Assembly: GCA_030765605.1 (NCBI GenBank)
Contig: JAVCCG010000008.1
Location: forward strand, 1 to 28,885
Reading direction: 5' to 3'
DNA: 28,885 nucleotides
From: Candidatus Alcyoniella australis
GTDB lineage: Bacteria > Lernaellota > Lernaellaia > JAVCCG01 > Alcyoniellaceae
Shown here: one piece after another, positions 18,355 to 26,393 of the stretch
How positions within the stretch are numbered: the stretch's first letter is position 1
Layout: every line of letters starts with the position of its first letter
Translations under genes and position numbers: made by a program
Notes under the pieces: generated by a model
Databases searched by the model: none
What the model saw: the letters and a program-made list of their open reading frames with translations, nothing else
What the model was told of the DNA's origin: nothing

Positions 18355-20289
18355 ATGCCGCCACAGCCCGTCGAGAGGACCGATTCCGCCCGCATCACGG
18401 TCGCGGCACTGATCGCGTGCGTTGCGGGGTTCGGCCTGGCGCTGTTCAAGATCACCAGCTACGACGTCTGGTGGCACCTGGCCCTGGGCCGCCGCATCGC
18501 CGTGCAGGGGATCATCGGCGGGCCCGACCCGTTCTCCTACACCTTCAGCGAGCGGATCTATCCGCACTCGGACTGGCTGTTCGACCTGTTGCTCTATCTA
18601 TGCCACTCGGCCCTGGGCGTCGCGGGACTGCCGATGGTCAAGGCGCTGCTGTTCGGGCTGCTGGCCGCGGCCATCGTGCTCTGGAGCGTGCGGCGCGGCC
18701 TGTCCGCGGGGACTGCGTTGTGGGTCGCGCTGCTGTGCCTGACGCTGATGCGCTACCGGCTGTTCCTGCGGCCGCATTTGGCATCGATCCTTCTGTTCGC
18801 CGCGCTGCTGTGGCTGCTCGAGGCCTCGCGCGCGCGGCCGCGGCTGTTGCTGGGTCTGCCGCCGCTGCTGCTGCTGTGGTCCAACCTGCACGACGGCGTG
18901 ATCTTCGGCCTAATCCTCGGCGGGCTCTACCTCGCCGCGGCGTTGCTGCGGCCCGTGCTGAAAAGCGGGGCTGATACGCACAATCCGTGGAAGCTGGGGG
19001 CGGCCCTGATCCTGGGCTTGGGCCTGACCCTGGTCAATCCCGCTCCGGGCAGCTACCTGGTCCACGCGCTGAGCTCGGCCGCGCCCAACGTCGGGCCGTT
19101 CCCCGAGTCCGGGCCGCTGGTGGCCCGCGGCCACTACCTGCTGCTGTTCGCCATGGCCCTGAGCACCGCGCTGCTCTCCTGGCGGCTAAGCCGCCAATCG
19201 CTGCTGCCGCTGCTGCTGTTGCTCCCCTTCGCCGCCTTGAGCATCAAGCACGGCCGCCTCGGCCCGTACTTCGCCCTGGTGCTTCCCGTGGCCTTTGTCA
19301 GCCTGCTGTCTGCCGGAGATTTCCCCAACAACCGGCGCGCGCGCCATGCGCTGTGGGCGTTGGGGTGGACGGCCCTGATCGTCCTGGGCGGGCTGGACAT
19401 CTGCGCCGGCCGCGCGCTGTTCCCCCGGGGCACCGGGATCGCCCAACGCCGCGTGCCCGTGGCGGCCACGCGCTTCGTGTTCGATCAGTTGCCCCTCGAC
19501 GGGCTGCGGCTCTACAACTCCTACGAATTCGGCGGCTACCTCGACTGGGAGCTGCCGCAGAACGCCAAAGTCTTTTGGGACGGCCGCACGCGCTTCAACC
19601 TCGACTTCGTCTACCAGGCGCTGTCCGAGGACCCGGCGCAGCTCTTTTCGCGGCTGCGGCCCGACGCCGCCCTGGTGGCGCTGCCGCGCGGTCAACGCGG
19701 ATCGTGGTTCGCCCTTGACGAGTATTTCCTGGACAACCCGCAATGGACGCCGGTGTTCTTCGACGACACGGCGATCGTGCTCGCGCCCAGCGACGGCCCG
19801 CTGGCCCGGCGCCTGGGCTACCGGGCGCTGCAGCCCCACGTCAACGGCCTGGAATACCTGGCCTTGGCGCTACGCAACCCCGGCGTGCTCGAGCTGGTGC
19901 GGTCCGAGATCGATCGCGCCGTATCCGGCTCGGAGGACAACTCCGTCGCCGTGCTGCTCGCGGCGCGGCTGCTGCGCATCGAGCAACGGCCCGACGCGGC
20001 CCTCGAGCTGGCCGAGCAGCAGGCGCGCGACAACCCTGACTTCTACGAGGTCCAGAACCTGCTGGCTACGATGCTCTTTGAACGCGGAGAGCATCGGCGG
20101 GCGCTGGAGCATTTCCGCCGCGCCGTGCGGCTGGCGCCGGAGTCGGCCGCAGCGCGCAACAACCTGGGCGTGGCGCTGCAGGGCCTCGGCCGGGTCGACG
20201 CGGCGCGCCGCGCATTCGAGCAGGCGCTGAAGATCGACCCACAGAATCCCGACGCGCTGTACAATCTGGCCCGGATCAACCAGCCCTAA
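18355..20289 (+). CDS. Polytopic GT-C-like membrane protein with C-terminal TPRs
   Basis: A 644-residue membrane protein with roughly ten or more hydrophobic segments in the first ~370 residues and a soluble C-terminal part. The first predicted outside loop holds YDVWWHLALGRR (36-47) and DPFSYTFSERIYPHSDWLFD, a pattern shared by uncharacterised GT-C-fold proteins of Planctomycetes, Chloroflexi and deltaproteobacteria. After the membrane part is LRLYNSYEFGGYLDWELP and KVFWDGRTRFN, another conserved block of that family. Residues ~545-640 form about three TPR units (EVQNLLATMLFERGEHRRALEHF, ARNNLGVALQGLGRVDAARRAFEQALKIDPQNPDALYNLA). It is probably involved in envelope glycan or lipid chemistry, but substrate and activity are unknown. 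First gene of an operon with lgt 11 nt downstream. Confidence 0.8.
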   Translation: MPPQPVERTDSARITVAALIACVAGFGLALFKITSYDVWWHLALGRRIAVQGIIGGPDPFSYTFSERIYPHSDWLFDLLLYLCHSALGVAGLPMVKALLFGLLAAAIVLWSVRRGLSAGTALWVALLCLTLMRYRLFLRPHLASILLFAALLWLLEASRARPRLLLGLPPLLLLWSNLHDGVIFGLILGGLYLAAALLRPVLKSGADTHNPWKLGAALILGLGLTLVNPAPGSYLVHALSSAAPNVGPFPESGPLVARGHYLLLFAMALSTALLSWRLSRQSLLPLLLLLPFAALSIKHGRLGPYFALVLPVAFVSLLSAGDFPNNRRARHALWALGWTALIVLGGLDICAGRALFPRGTGIAQRRVPVAATRFVFDQLPLDGLRLYNSYEFGGYLDWELPQNAKVFWDGRTRFNLDFVYQALSEDPAQLFSRLRPDAALVALPRGQRGSWFALDEYFLDNPQWTPVFFDDTAIVLAPSDGPLARRLGYRALQPHVNGLEYLALALRNPGVLELVRSEIDRAVSGSEDNSVAVLLAARLLRIEQRPDAALELAEQQARDNPDFYEVQNLLATMLFERGEHRRALEHFRRAVRLAPESAAARNNLGVALQGLGRVDAARRAFEQALKIDPQNPDALYNLARINQP

Positions 20290-20300
20290 CGGAGAGACGG

Positions 20301-21155
20301 ATGTTCTGGGAAATCGATCCCGTAGCGTTTTACATCCTCGATCACCCGATCCGCTATTACAGCCTGCTGGCCAGCAGCTTCTGGATCACTCTGGTGGTTA
20401 GCTGGGCCTGGCAGACCAAACGCGGAGGCTACCCGCCCTCCGCGCAGTACAATTTGCTGCCCTGGGCCTTTGGCACGGGCGTGGTGCTGGCGCGGGCCTC
20501 AGAGGTTTTCTTTTACCGCTTTGACGAGTTCCTCGCGCACCCGCTGATGTTCTTCCAGGTCTGGAAGGGCGGGCTCTCGAGTCACGGGGTGGCCGTGGCC
20601 TTCATACTGGTAGCGGTGTTCTACGGCCGCCATTACAAGATGGGCGTGCTCGAATCGTTCGACCGGCTGTCGTTCTCCGGGCCGTGCCTGGTGGTGCTGA
20701 TCCGGCTGGGCAACTTCTTCAACTCCGAGATCGTCGGCCGCGTGACCGACGCGCCCTGGGGTGTACGCTTCGTGAACTTCGACGGCGGAGCGCTGGCGCG
20801 CCATCCGGTGGTGCTCTACGAGGCGCTGCTGGGTGCACTGTGCCTGATTGTACTGCTGCTGCTCGACCGCCGGATCAAGGAGAACCGTCCCAACGGGCTG
20901 TTATTCGGCGTCGCCACGACGATCTATTTCGGCGGACGGCTGCTGCTGGAGTTCACCAAGGAGTATCAGGTGTTCGATGCGGGAAGCGTGTTGACCATCG
21001 GCCAGCTGCTCTCGGCGCCGTTTTTCATGCTCGGCATCGCAATGCTCTACCTAGCGCTCTCGGGTCACACCGGCAGGCCGCGCCCAGCCGCGCAAACCCG
21101 CAAGCTGTTTGCCAAGATCGAGACCAAGCAACGCGGGAGATCACGGGGCAAATAG
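20301..21155 (+). CDS. lgt: Prolipoprotein diacylglyceryl transferase
   Basis: A 284-residue, seven-helix inner-membrane enzyme that attaches diacylglycerol from phosphatidylglycerol to the lipobox cysteine of prolipoproteins. Diagnostic segments are WKGGLSSHGVAVAF (the HG motif), the Lgt signature RLGNFFNSEIVGRVTDAPWGVRF, RHPVVLYEA and GRLLLEFTKEYQ. The SSHG and HPVVLYEA spellings are closer to Bacteroidetes-type and deltaproteobacterial Lgt than to the E. coli enzyme. GGAGAGACGG lies just before the ATG. The C-terminal ~25 residues are basic (KQRGRSRGK). It follows the GT-C/TPR gene by 11 nt and is 78 nt ahead of tatB. Confidence 0.95.
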   Translation: MFWEIDPVAFYILDHPIRYYSLLASSFWITLVVSWAWQTKRGGYPPSAQYNLLPWAFGTGVVLARASEVFFYRFDEFLAHPLMFFQVWKGGLSSHGVAVAFILVAVFYGRHYKMGVLESFDRLSFSGPCLVVLIRLGNFFNSEIVGRVTDAPWGVRFVNFDGGALARHPVVLYEALLGALCLIVLLLLDRRIKENRPNGLLFGVATTIYFGGRLLLEFTKEYQVFDAGSVLTIGQLLSAPFFMLGIAMLYLALSGHTGRPRPAAQTRKLFAKIETKQRGRSRGK

Positions 21156-21218
21156 CGACAAGCGCCCGGCTTGATTGACGCCTACAATGTAATATCCTAC
21201 GCTCTGACGCCTATTTAC

Positions 21219-21225
21219 AGGAGGG
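21219..21225 (+). promoter_or_regulatory. Ribosome-binding site that sets the tatB start
   Basis: AGGAGGG lies 8 nt before the GTG at 21234. This decides against an in-frame upstream start at 21171, whose extra 21 residues have no family similarity. The AT-rich stretch 21183-21198 just upstream could also hold a -10 element for an internal promoter, but no matching -35 was found. Confidence 0.7.
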
Positions 21226-21233
21226 AATTACAG

Positions 21234-21548
21234 GTGTTTGGCATCGGTAGCGGCGAGTTGATGATCATCATCTTGATCGCGCTTCTCGCCGTGGGACCCA
21301 AAGGCATGACGCGCCTGCTGCGCGACCTGTCCCGGCTGACTTTGACCCTCAGGCGCCACTATTACGACTTCAGGCACCAGGTCGAGCACGAGCTGCGGCT
21401 GGACGAAATGCGCGAGCTCGATCAGCTGCGGCGCGACCCGTTGGGCTACCGACCCAAGTCGCAACCGCAAAAGCCCAAGCCCGAGTCCAAACCCGAACCC
21501 ATACCGCAACCGGCCGATGAACGGGCCGAGGATAGTCCCGAGAAGTGA
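21234..21548 (+). CDS. tatB: Sec-independent translocase subunit TatB
   Basis: A 104-residue TatA/B-family protein. An N-terminal membrane helix (VFGIGSGELMIIILIALLAVGP) with the conserved glutamate is followed by an amphipathic helix and a Pro/Lys/Glu-rich tail (KPKPESKPEPIPQP). The VGP at the hinge and the later VEHELRLDEMRELDQL, similar in pattern to the E. coli TatB NELTQELKLQEFQDSL region, favour TatB over TatA. The usual RLP after GPK is replaced by GMT, an odd hinge. Translation starts at GTG 21234. Its stop overlaps the tatC start (GTGA). No tatA is present in the window, so either this protein serves both roles or tatA lies elsewhere. Confidence 0.88.
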   Translation: MFGIGSGELMIIILIALLAVGPKGMTRLLRDLSRLTLTLRRHYYDFRHQVEHELRLDEMRELDQLRRDPLGYRPKSQPQKPKPESKPEPIPQPADERAEDSPEK

Positions 21549-22468
21549 AGAACGACAACGGACCCGAGCCCGATCGGACCCGGCCGGCGCCTCCCTCCGA
21601 GCCCGTGCCGCACGGCGACGAGAGCGACCCGAGCCTGGATGAGCAGGACGGCGCAGGCGCCCGGATGCCGGTGATCGATCACCTGACCGAGCTGCGCACC
21701 CGGCTGCTGTACTCGGTGCTCGCCTTCCTCGGGGCGTTCATCGGCTTGTACTATCCGCTGCGCACCAAGGTGCTGGTCTTTCTGCTCCAGCCGTATTTGG
21801 ACGCCTACAACAGCCTGATCCTCTGGGGCGAAGAAAAGACCCGTAGCTTCCAGGAGGTGACCACCGCACTCTCACCCCAGGAGGTGCTGTTCACCGACAT
21901 GAAGGCGATCGCCCTGGTGGCGCTGATCGTCTCCAGCCCGGTGATCTTCTATCAGGTCTGGCTCTTCGTCCGCCCGGCGCTGAAACGCGCCGAGCTGCGC
22001 TTTACCTTTCCGTTTGTAATCGCCTCGACCATCTTCTTCATGGCGGGCACGGCGTTTTGCTACAAGGTGATCCTCAACATCTCCTCGGCGTTCCTGATCC
22101 TCTACGCCGCGCCGGTGACCGCGGTGCGGGTAAGCATCGCCTCATATTTCAGCTTTGCCCTGCGGCTCGAACTGGCGTTCGGCCTGGCCTTCGAGCTGCC
22201 GGTGGCGATTTTTATTCTGGCGCGGATGGGCCTGGTCAACGCCAAGTTCCTCTGGAGCAAGTTCCGTTGGGCGATCCTGGTGATCGCCTTGTGCTCGGCG
22301 GTCCTTACGCCGCCGGACATCGTCAGCCAGACGCTGCTGGGTATCCCGCTGATCGGCCTGTACGTGCTTTCGATCGGCGTGGCCCACGTCTTCGGCAAGT
22401 CCAGGCCGGCCGCGGCGAAAGATGACGACGAAGAGGACGAACCGCCGGAGGACGAACCGGCGGGCTGA
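21545..22468 (+). CDS. tatC: Sec-independent translocase subunit TatC
   Basis: A 307-residue TatC with six membrane helices; the receptor for twin-arginine signal peptides. Family motifs are HLTELRTRLLYS, LSPQEVLFTDMKA, YQVWLFVRPALKRAE, FGLAFELPV and the near-terminal LTPPDIVSQTLLGIPL. It is longer than E. coli TatC (258) because of a ~40-residue hydrophilic acidic N-terminal extension and an acidic tail (KDDDEEDEPPEDEP). The GTG start overlaps the tatB stop. An in-frame ATG at 21665 would start right before the conserved core and remove the extension, so the true start is uncertain. The stop overlaps the next gene (TGATG). Confidence 0.95.
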   Translation: MKNDNGPEPDRTRPAPPSEPVPHGDESDPSLDEQDGAGARMPVIDHLTELRTRLLYSVLAFLGAFIGLYYPLRTKVLVFLLQPYLDAYNSLILWGEEKTRSFQEVTTALSPQEVLFTDMKAIALVALIVSSPVIFYQVWLFVRPALKRAELRFTFPFVIASTIFFMAGTAFCYKVILNISSAFLILYAAPVTAVRVSIASYFSFALRLELAFGLAFELPVAIFILARMGLVNAKFLWSKFRWAILVIALCSAVLTPPDIVSQTLLGIPLIGLYVLSIGVAHVFGKSRPAAAKDDDEEDEPPEDEPAG

Positions 22469-24645
22469 TGATCCGGCAAGCCGGAGCCCGGCAACAGCTC
22501 CTGGCCGGCGCAGCGATCTTCGCCGCGCTGGTTGCCTGGATCGTATTGGCCGACGTCCATAGTCTCAATCAAGACGAGGGCTACTACACTCGCGCCGCGC
22601 TCAGCGTACTTGAGGGCGACCCGCTGCTCTCGAACACCGACCTTGATAAGCCGCCGCTGCTATTCTGGCTGATGGCCCCGGGGATCGCGTTGCTGGGGCA
22701 CAACGAGCTGGGAGTGCGGTTGGTCGGCGTGCTGGCCTGCCTGGGGATACTGCTGCTGTGTGGCCGCATCGCCCGCCGCCTGGCCCAGCTATCGGGCCTG
22801 GACCCGCGAGCCGCGCGCAACGCGGCGCTGTGGCTTTGCGCGGCATCGCCCTACCTGCTGTTGCTCGGACCGCTGGGCATGACCGACGCACCGGCCGCCC
22901 TGCTCTCGCTGTTGGCGATCGACGCGGCCCTGAGCCGCAAGTCGCGGATGGTCGGCGTGTGGGTCGGGCTGGCCTGGGCCGTGAGGCAGCTTGGGTTGCT
23001 GGGGGCGGTGGTGCCCGCGCTGATGATTTTTACGCTGCACCTGCAAGCGGGCGATCGCGGCAGGCGGTTGTTGCAGGAGTTGTGGCGCGAGCTGCGCGCG
23101 TTCCTGATCGGGTTCGCCATACCCGTACTGCCGCTGATGCTCTGGTCGGGCCTAGCCGCTCGCGAGCCGTTCGTCTGGATCTTCGGCGAGATATTCAACA
23201 AGTCCGGGATGGCGGCCCCGGCGGCTGATCCGCTGGCCAAGCTCGGCCACTGGCTCGAGGTAGCCACGGGGTTCGCGCCCTCGGCGGGCCTGTCGCTGCT
23301 GGGCCTCGCGGCGCTGATCGTCTTGCCCGCAGCGCTGCGCTCGCCGCAGCAACGCACCCTGCGTGGGCTGCTGTGGGCAATGGCCGCAGCCGCCGCATTG
23401 TTCCTGGCGCTGTTCACGCTCTGGGGATTCCCACGCTACCCGCGCTACCTGTTTCCCCTGCTGCCGCTGTGCATCTGGGGCCTGGCCCTGAGTTGGTCGC
23501 TGTTGATCCACAGGCTACGTGAGGGATTGCGGCCGATCGCCTCGACCCTGCTGGCCCTGTCCTGCGTTCTGAGCTTGATTGCCTCGACCCAGCGCATGGC
23601 GCAGCCCTATCCGCGCGACGACCTGCCCGCCCTGGCGCGGATGATCCGACACGAGGCCCGGCTGCGACCCAGCGCCGTGATCTCGCGCGATCTGAATCGG
23701 CAGCTGCTGTTCTATTTGCACAACGTCGAAATCAAACGCGGCCAGTGGCACGATGATCCGGCCGACCGCATTCCGAGCCTGCTTAGCAAGTACGAGGCGC
23801 GACGGGTGCTGATGCTGCTCCAACGCCAGGAGGGCGAGCTCGAAAATCCGGCACGCTTGGCTGACTACGCCGGAAAGCTGCGCATCATGCGGCTCGTTGC
23901 AACCGGACCGCGCGACACGATTCGCATCTACGAAATCATCCCGGCCAAACAGCCGCGCCGCACGCCCGAGGGCTTGGCGCTGTACGACGCGAGAGCAGAC
24001 ACCATCAGCCCGATCAGCGCCGCGGATCTGGAACAGTGGGTCGAGTCGGCGCTGAGCCGCGGATTGACGGCCCAGGGGGTCGCGGTAAACGCGACTGTCG
24101 CAATCGATGACAGCGGCGTGCAAACGGTTGCGCTAAGCGAGCTGACCGTCCAGGCCCAGTCGATCGAGCTGGACCACGCGCGATTTAGCGATCTGCGGCT
24201 GCACTACAGCGACGCGCGCGCCCTGACCGGCCCGCTGGTCTCGTTCGGATCGTTGCGGCTGCAGGACGTGGGCCAGGCCGACGGCTCGATGCTGATCCGC
24301 ATCGTTGATCTTGAGCACGAGATCGCGCGCAAGAACCGCAATATGTCCGTCGTGCGCGTACAGACCGCGGGCGAGCGGCTGACGATCGGCGGCCAAACGC
24401 CTGCCCTGGGACGCACCTTTAAATTCGAGGTCAGCGGAATCCTGCGCGCCGAGCACGGTAGGCTCTACTTCGACCTGATCTCTGCGCGCCTGAACGGAAT
24501 CCAGGCTCCGGAATGGCTGCTGGGCCAGGTCGCCTCGCGCATCAACCCGGTAATTAAGAGCAGTATCCCGAGGCTCGGGCTCGAGATCAACAGCGCGCAG
24601 GTCTGTCCCGAGGGCGTGCGGCTGTCGCTCGGCCCGCGCCGATGA
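22468..24645 (+). CDS. GT39-type glycosyltransferase fused to DUF2993/LmeA-like domain
   Basis: A 725-residue two-part protein. The N-terminal ~450 residues are a GT-C glycosyltransferase of the ArnT/PMT type: the first periplasmic loop has NQDEGYY with the D36-E37 pair, and the KPPLLFWL motif begins at K61, followed by many hydrophobic helices. These enzymes move sugars from polyprenyl-phosphate donors on the outer side of the inner membrane. Residues ~515-725 are soluble and match the DUF2993 pattern: a helix (ISAADLEQWVESALSRGL), then alternating strands with VQAQSIELDHARFSDLRLHY, KFEVSGILRAEHGRLYFDLISARLNGIQAPEWLL and a closing LGLEINSAQVCPEGVRLSLG. In mycobacteria the DUF2993 protein LmeA binds phospholipid and supports lipomannan elongation. 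The reading frame is continuous with no frameshift. Sugar and acceptor are unknown. Confidence 0.78.
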   Translation: MIRQAGARQQLLAGAAIFAALVAWIVLADVHSLNQDEGYYTRAALSVLEGDPLLSNTDLDKPPLLFWLMAPGIALLGHNELGVRLVGVLACLGILLLCGRIARRLAQLSGLDPRAARNAALWLCAASPYLLLLGPLGMTDAPAALLSLLAIDAALSRKSRMVGVWVGLAWAVRQLGLLGAVVPALMIFTLHLQAGDRGRRLLQELWRELRAFLIGFAIPVLPLMLWSGLAAREPFVWIFGEIFNKSGMAAPAADPLAKLGHWLEVATGFAPSAGLSLLGLAALIVLPAALRSPQQRTLRGLLWAMAAAAALFLALFTLWGFPRYPRYLFPLLPLCIWGLALSWSLLIHRLREGLRPIASTLLALSCVLSLIASTQRMAQPYPRDDLPALARMIRHEARLRPSAVISRDLNRQLLFYLHNVEIKRGQWHDDPADRIPSLLSKYEARRVLMLLQRQEGELENPARLADYAGKLRIMRLVATGPRDTIRIYEIIPAKQPRRTPEGLALYDARADTISPISAADLEQWVESALSRGLTAQGVAVNATVAIDDSGVQTVALSELTVQAQSIELDHARFSDLRLHYSDARALTGPLVSFGSLRLQDVGQADGSMLIRIVDLEHEIARKNRNMSVVRVQTAGERLTIGGQTPALGRTFKFEVSGILRAEHGRLYFDLISARLNGIQAPEWLLGQVASRINPVIKSSIPRLGLEINSAQVCPEGVRLSLGPRR

Positions 24646-26393
24646 CAACCGATCGCGCGCGCCGGGTTCTGCGCCTCGTGGCGTGGGCCGCGCTGGGACT
24701 GCTGATCACCATCGTACTGACCTACCCCGTGGCCCTGCGCCCGGGCACGCACCTGCCCTCGGATCTGGGCGATCCGCTGCTCAACAGCTGGATCCTCTGG
24801 TGGGATTTCGAGCATCTGTTGAGCCTGGACTTCAACGGATATTGGAACGCGCCGATCTTCCACCCGCTGCCGCACGCGCTGACGCTCAGCGAGCATCTGC
24901 TGGGCGCGGCGCTGCTCGCAACGCCGATCTACGCTGTGAGCGGCAACCAGTTGCTGGCCTACAACCTGCTGCTGCTGTTTACGTTCTTTGCCGCGCTGAC
25001 CGGCGGCGCGGCCCTGGCGCGACACCTCGGTCGCTCATGGATCGCCTCCTGGCTGTGCGGAATGATCTTCGCCTTTTGCAGCCACCGCTATGCCCAGCTG
25101 CCGCATTTGCAGGTGCTGTTCGGCGGACTGGCGCCGTGGACTATGCTGTTCCTGCTGCGGCTGACCGAGAAACCGCGACTGCGCGATTCGCTGGGTCTGC
25201 TGGTCAGCCTGTGGCTGATCAGCTTCAGCTGCCTGTATCACGCGGCGTTCTTCAGCGTGCTGTTGATTTTGGCCTGCGCGATGCTGTTCTGCACGCGCCG
25301 CCTGTGGACCAAACCGCGCTCCCTGGCGCTGATCGCCCTGCCCGCGCTGCTGGTGGGGCTGAGCATGCTGCCGGTGATCCACGCCTACCGCCAAGGTGCG
25401 CAGTACTTCGGCTTGCAACGCTCCCTGGCCGACGCAGCCTTTTACTCGGCGCACCTGAGCAGCTTTCTGGCGAGCAGCGAGCACAGTCGGCTGCTGGGCC
25501 TGCTCAGCGCACGCTGGCGCGGCCCCGAGGGCGAGCTCTACCCGGGGATCGTAGCCGCGAGCCTGGCGCTGGCGCTGTTCGGTCTGGCGTTGCGTAAAGC
25601 CCGACGCGAGGGCGGCCGCGGCCTGCGACGCACCATCGAGCTGACCTATCGCGAGTCCGGAGGAGACGTCACGCTGCTGTTCGTGCTGCTGGGGCTGGCC
25701 GCGTTGCTGTTCACCCTCGGACCGGAGCTGAGGCTGCACGGAAAAATCCTAGGGCCGGGTCCCTACCTGCTGCTCTACAAGTTCGTACCCGGCTTTCAGT
25801 CGATCCGCGTGCCGCCGCGCTTTGCCACCTACCTGATGCTCAGCCTGGCCGTGCTCGCATCCGGCGGTCTGGACGCGCTGCTGCACCGCATCCCGCGACG
25901 CGGGGTCGCACTGGTAATCGGCTTGGCAGCGCTGGCGCTGTGCACGGCCGAGAACCTCTCGATTCCCCTGCGCTGCGTGGCCGTGCCCCAGGTTCCGGCG
26001 GTTTACGAACAGCTGGACGACCTGCCTCCCGGAGCGCTGCTCGAGCTGCCCCTCAACCGCGAGTACCGCTTCCCGGACGTGATCTACCAGCACTACCAAA
26101 CCGTGCATCGCCGGCCGCTGATCAACGGCTACTCCGGCTTCTTCCCGCAGCACCGCGATGAGTTGCTACGCGCGCTGGCCGCGGATCGTGCGATCACGCC
26201 CTTGCTCGAACGGCAGCTGCGCGAGGCTGATCCGCGCTATTTAGTGGTGCACCAGGATAGCCCGGAGTGGGATCGCAACGGTCAGTTGCCCGCGATGTTT
26301 CTTGAGTCAGCGCTGTTCGTGCCGCTGCTTGTCGACGGCCCGATCACGATTCTGGTTTGGCGAAGTGATTCAGCGCTTGGGGAGCTGCTTTAA
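24642..26393 (+). CDS. Large GT-C/YfhO-like membrane protein of unknown specificity
   Basis: A 583-residue polytopic membrane protein with about ten to twelve hydrophobic segments in the first ~440 residues and a small soluble C-terminal domain. The first outside loop contains SDLGDPLLNSWILWWDFEHL (about 40-59), and FQSIRVPPRFATYLMLSLAV lies near residue 385; both patterns are seen in uncharacterised YfhO-like GT-C proteins. The C-terminal part has GALLELPLNREYRF and PLINGYSGFFPQHRDELL, also typical of them. No donor or acceptor can be assigned. The ATG overlaps the stop of the GT39-DUF2993 gene (ATGA), and the 3' end overlaps the convergent TerB-like gene by 24 nt. Likely last gene of the envelope operon. 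Confidence 0.8.
   Translation: MTTDRARRVLRLVAWAALGLLITIVLTYPVALRPGTHLPSDLGDPLLNSWILWWDFEHLLSLDFNGYWNAPIFHPLPHALTLSEHLLGAALLATPIYAVSGNQLLAYNLLLLFTFFAALTGGAALARHLGRSWIASWLCGMIFAFCSHRYAQLPHLQVLFGGLAPWTMLFLLRLTEKPRLRDSLGLLVSLWLISFSCLYHAAFFSVLLILACAMLFCTRRLWTKPRSLALIALPALLVGLSMLPVIHAYRQGAQYFGLQRSLADAAFYSAHLSSFLASSEHSRLLGLLSARWRGPEGELYPGIVAASLALALFGLALRKARREGGRGLRRTIELTYRESGGDVTLLFVLLGLAALLFTLGPELRLHGKILGPGPYLLLYKFVPGFQSIRVPPRFATYLMLSLAVLASGGLDALLHRIPRRGVALVIGLAALALCTAENLSIPLRCVAVPQVPAVYEQLDDLPPGALLELPLNREYRFPDVIYQHYQTVHRRPLINGYSGFFPQHRDELLRALAADRAITPLLERQLREADPRYLVVHQDSPEWDRNGQLPAMFLESALFVPLLVDGPITILVWRSDSALGELL

Noticed and set aside
22468-24645. Possible frameshift or misassembly joining two genes into the GT39-DUF2993 protein
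   Set aside because: The frame is continuous across the linker, codon use is uniform and no internal start with a ribosome-binding site was evident at the domain border.
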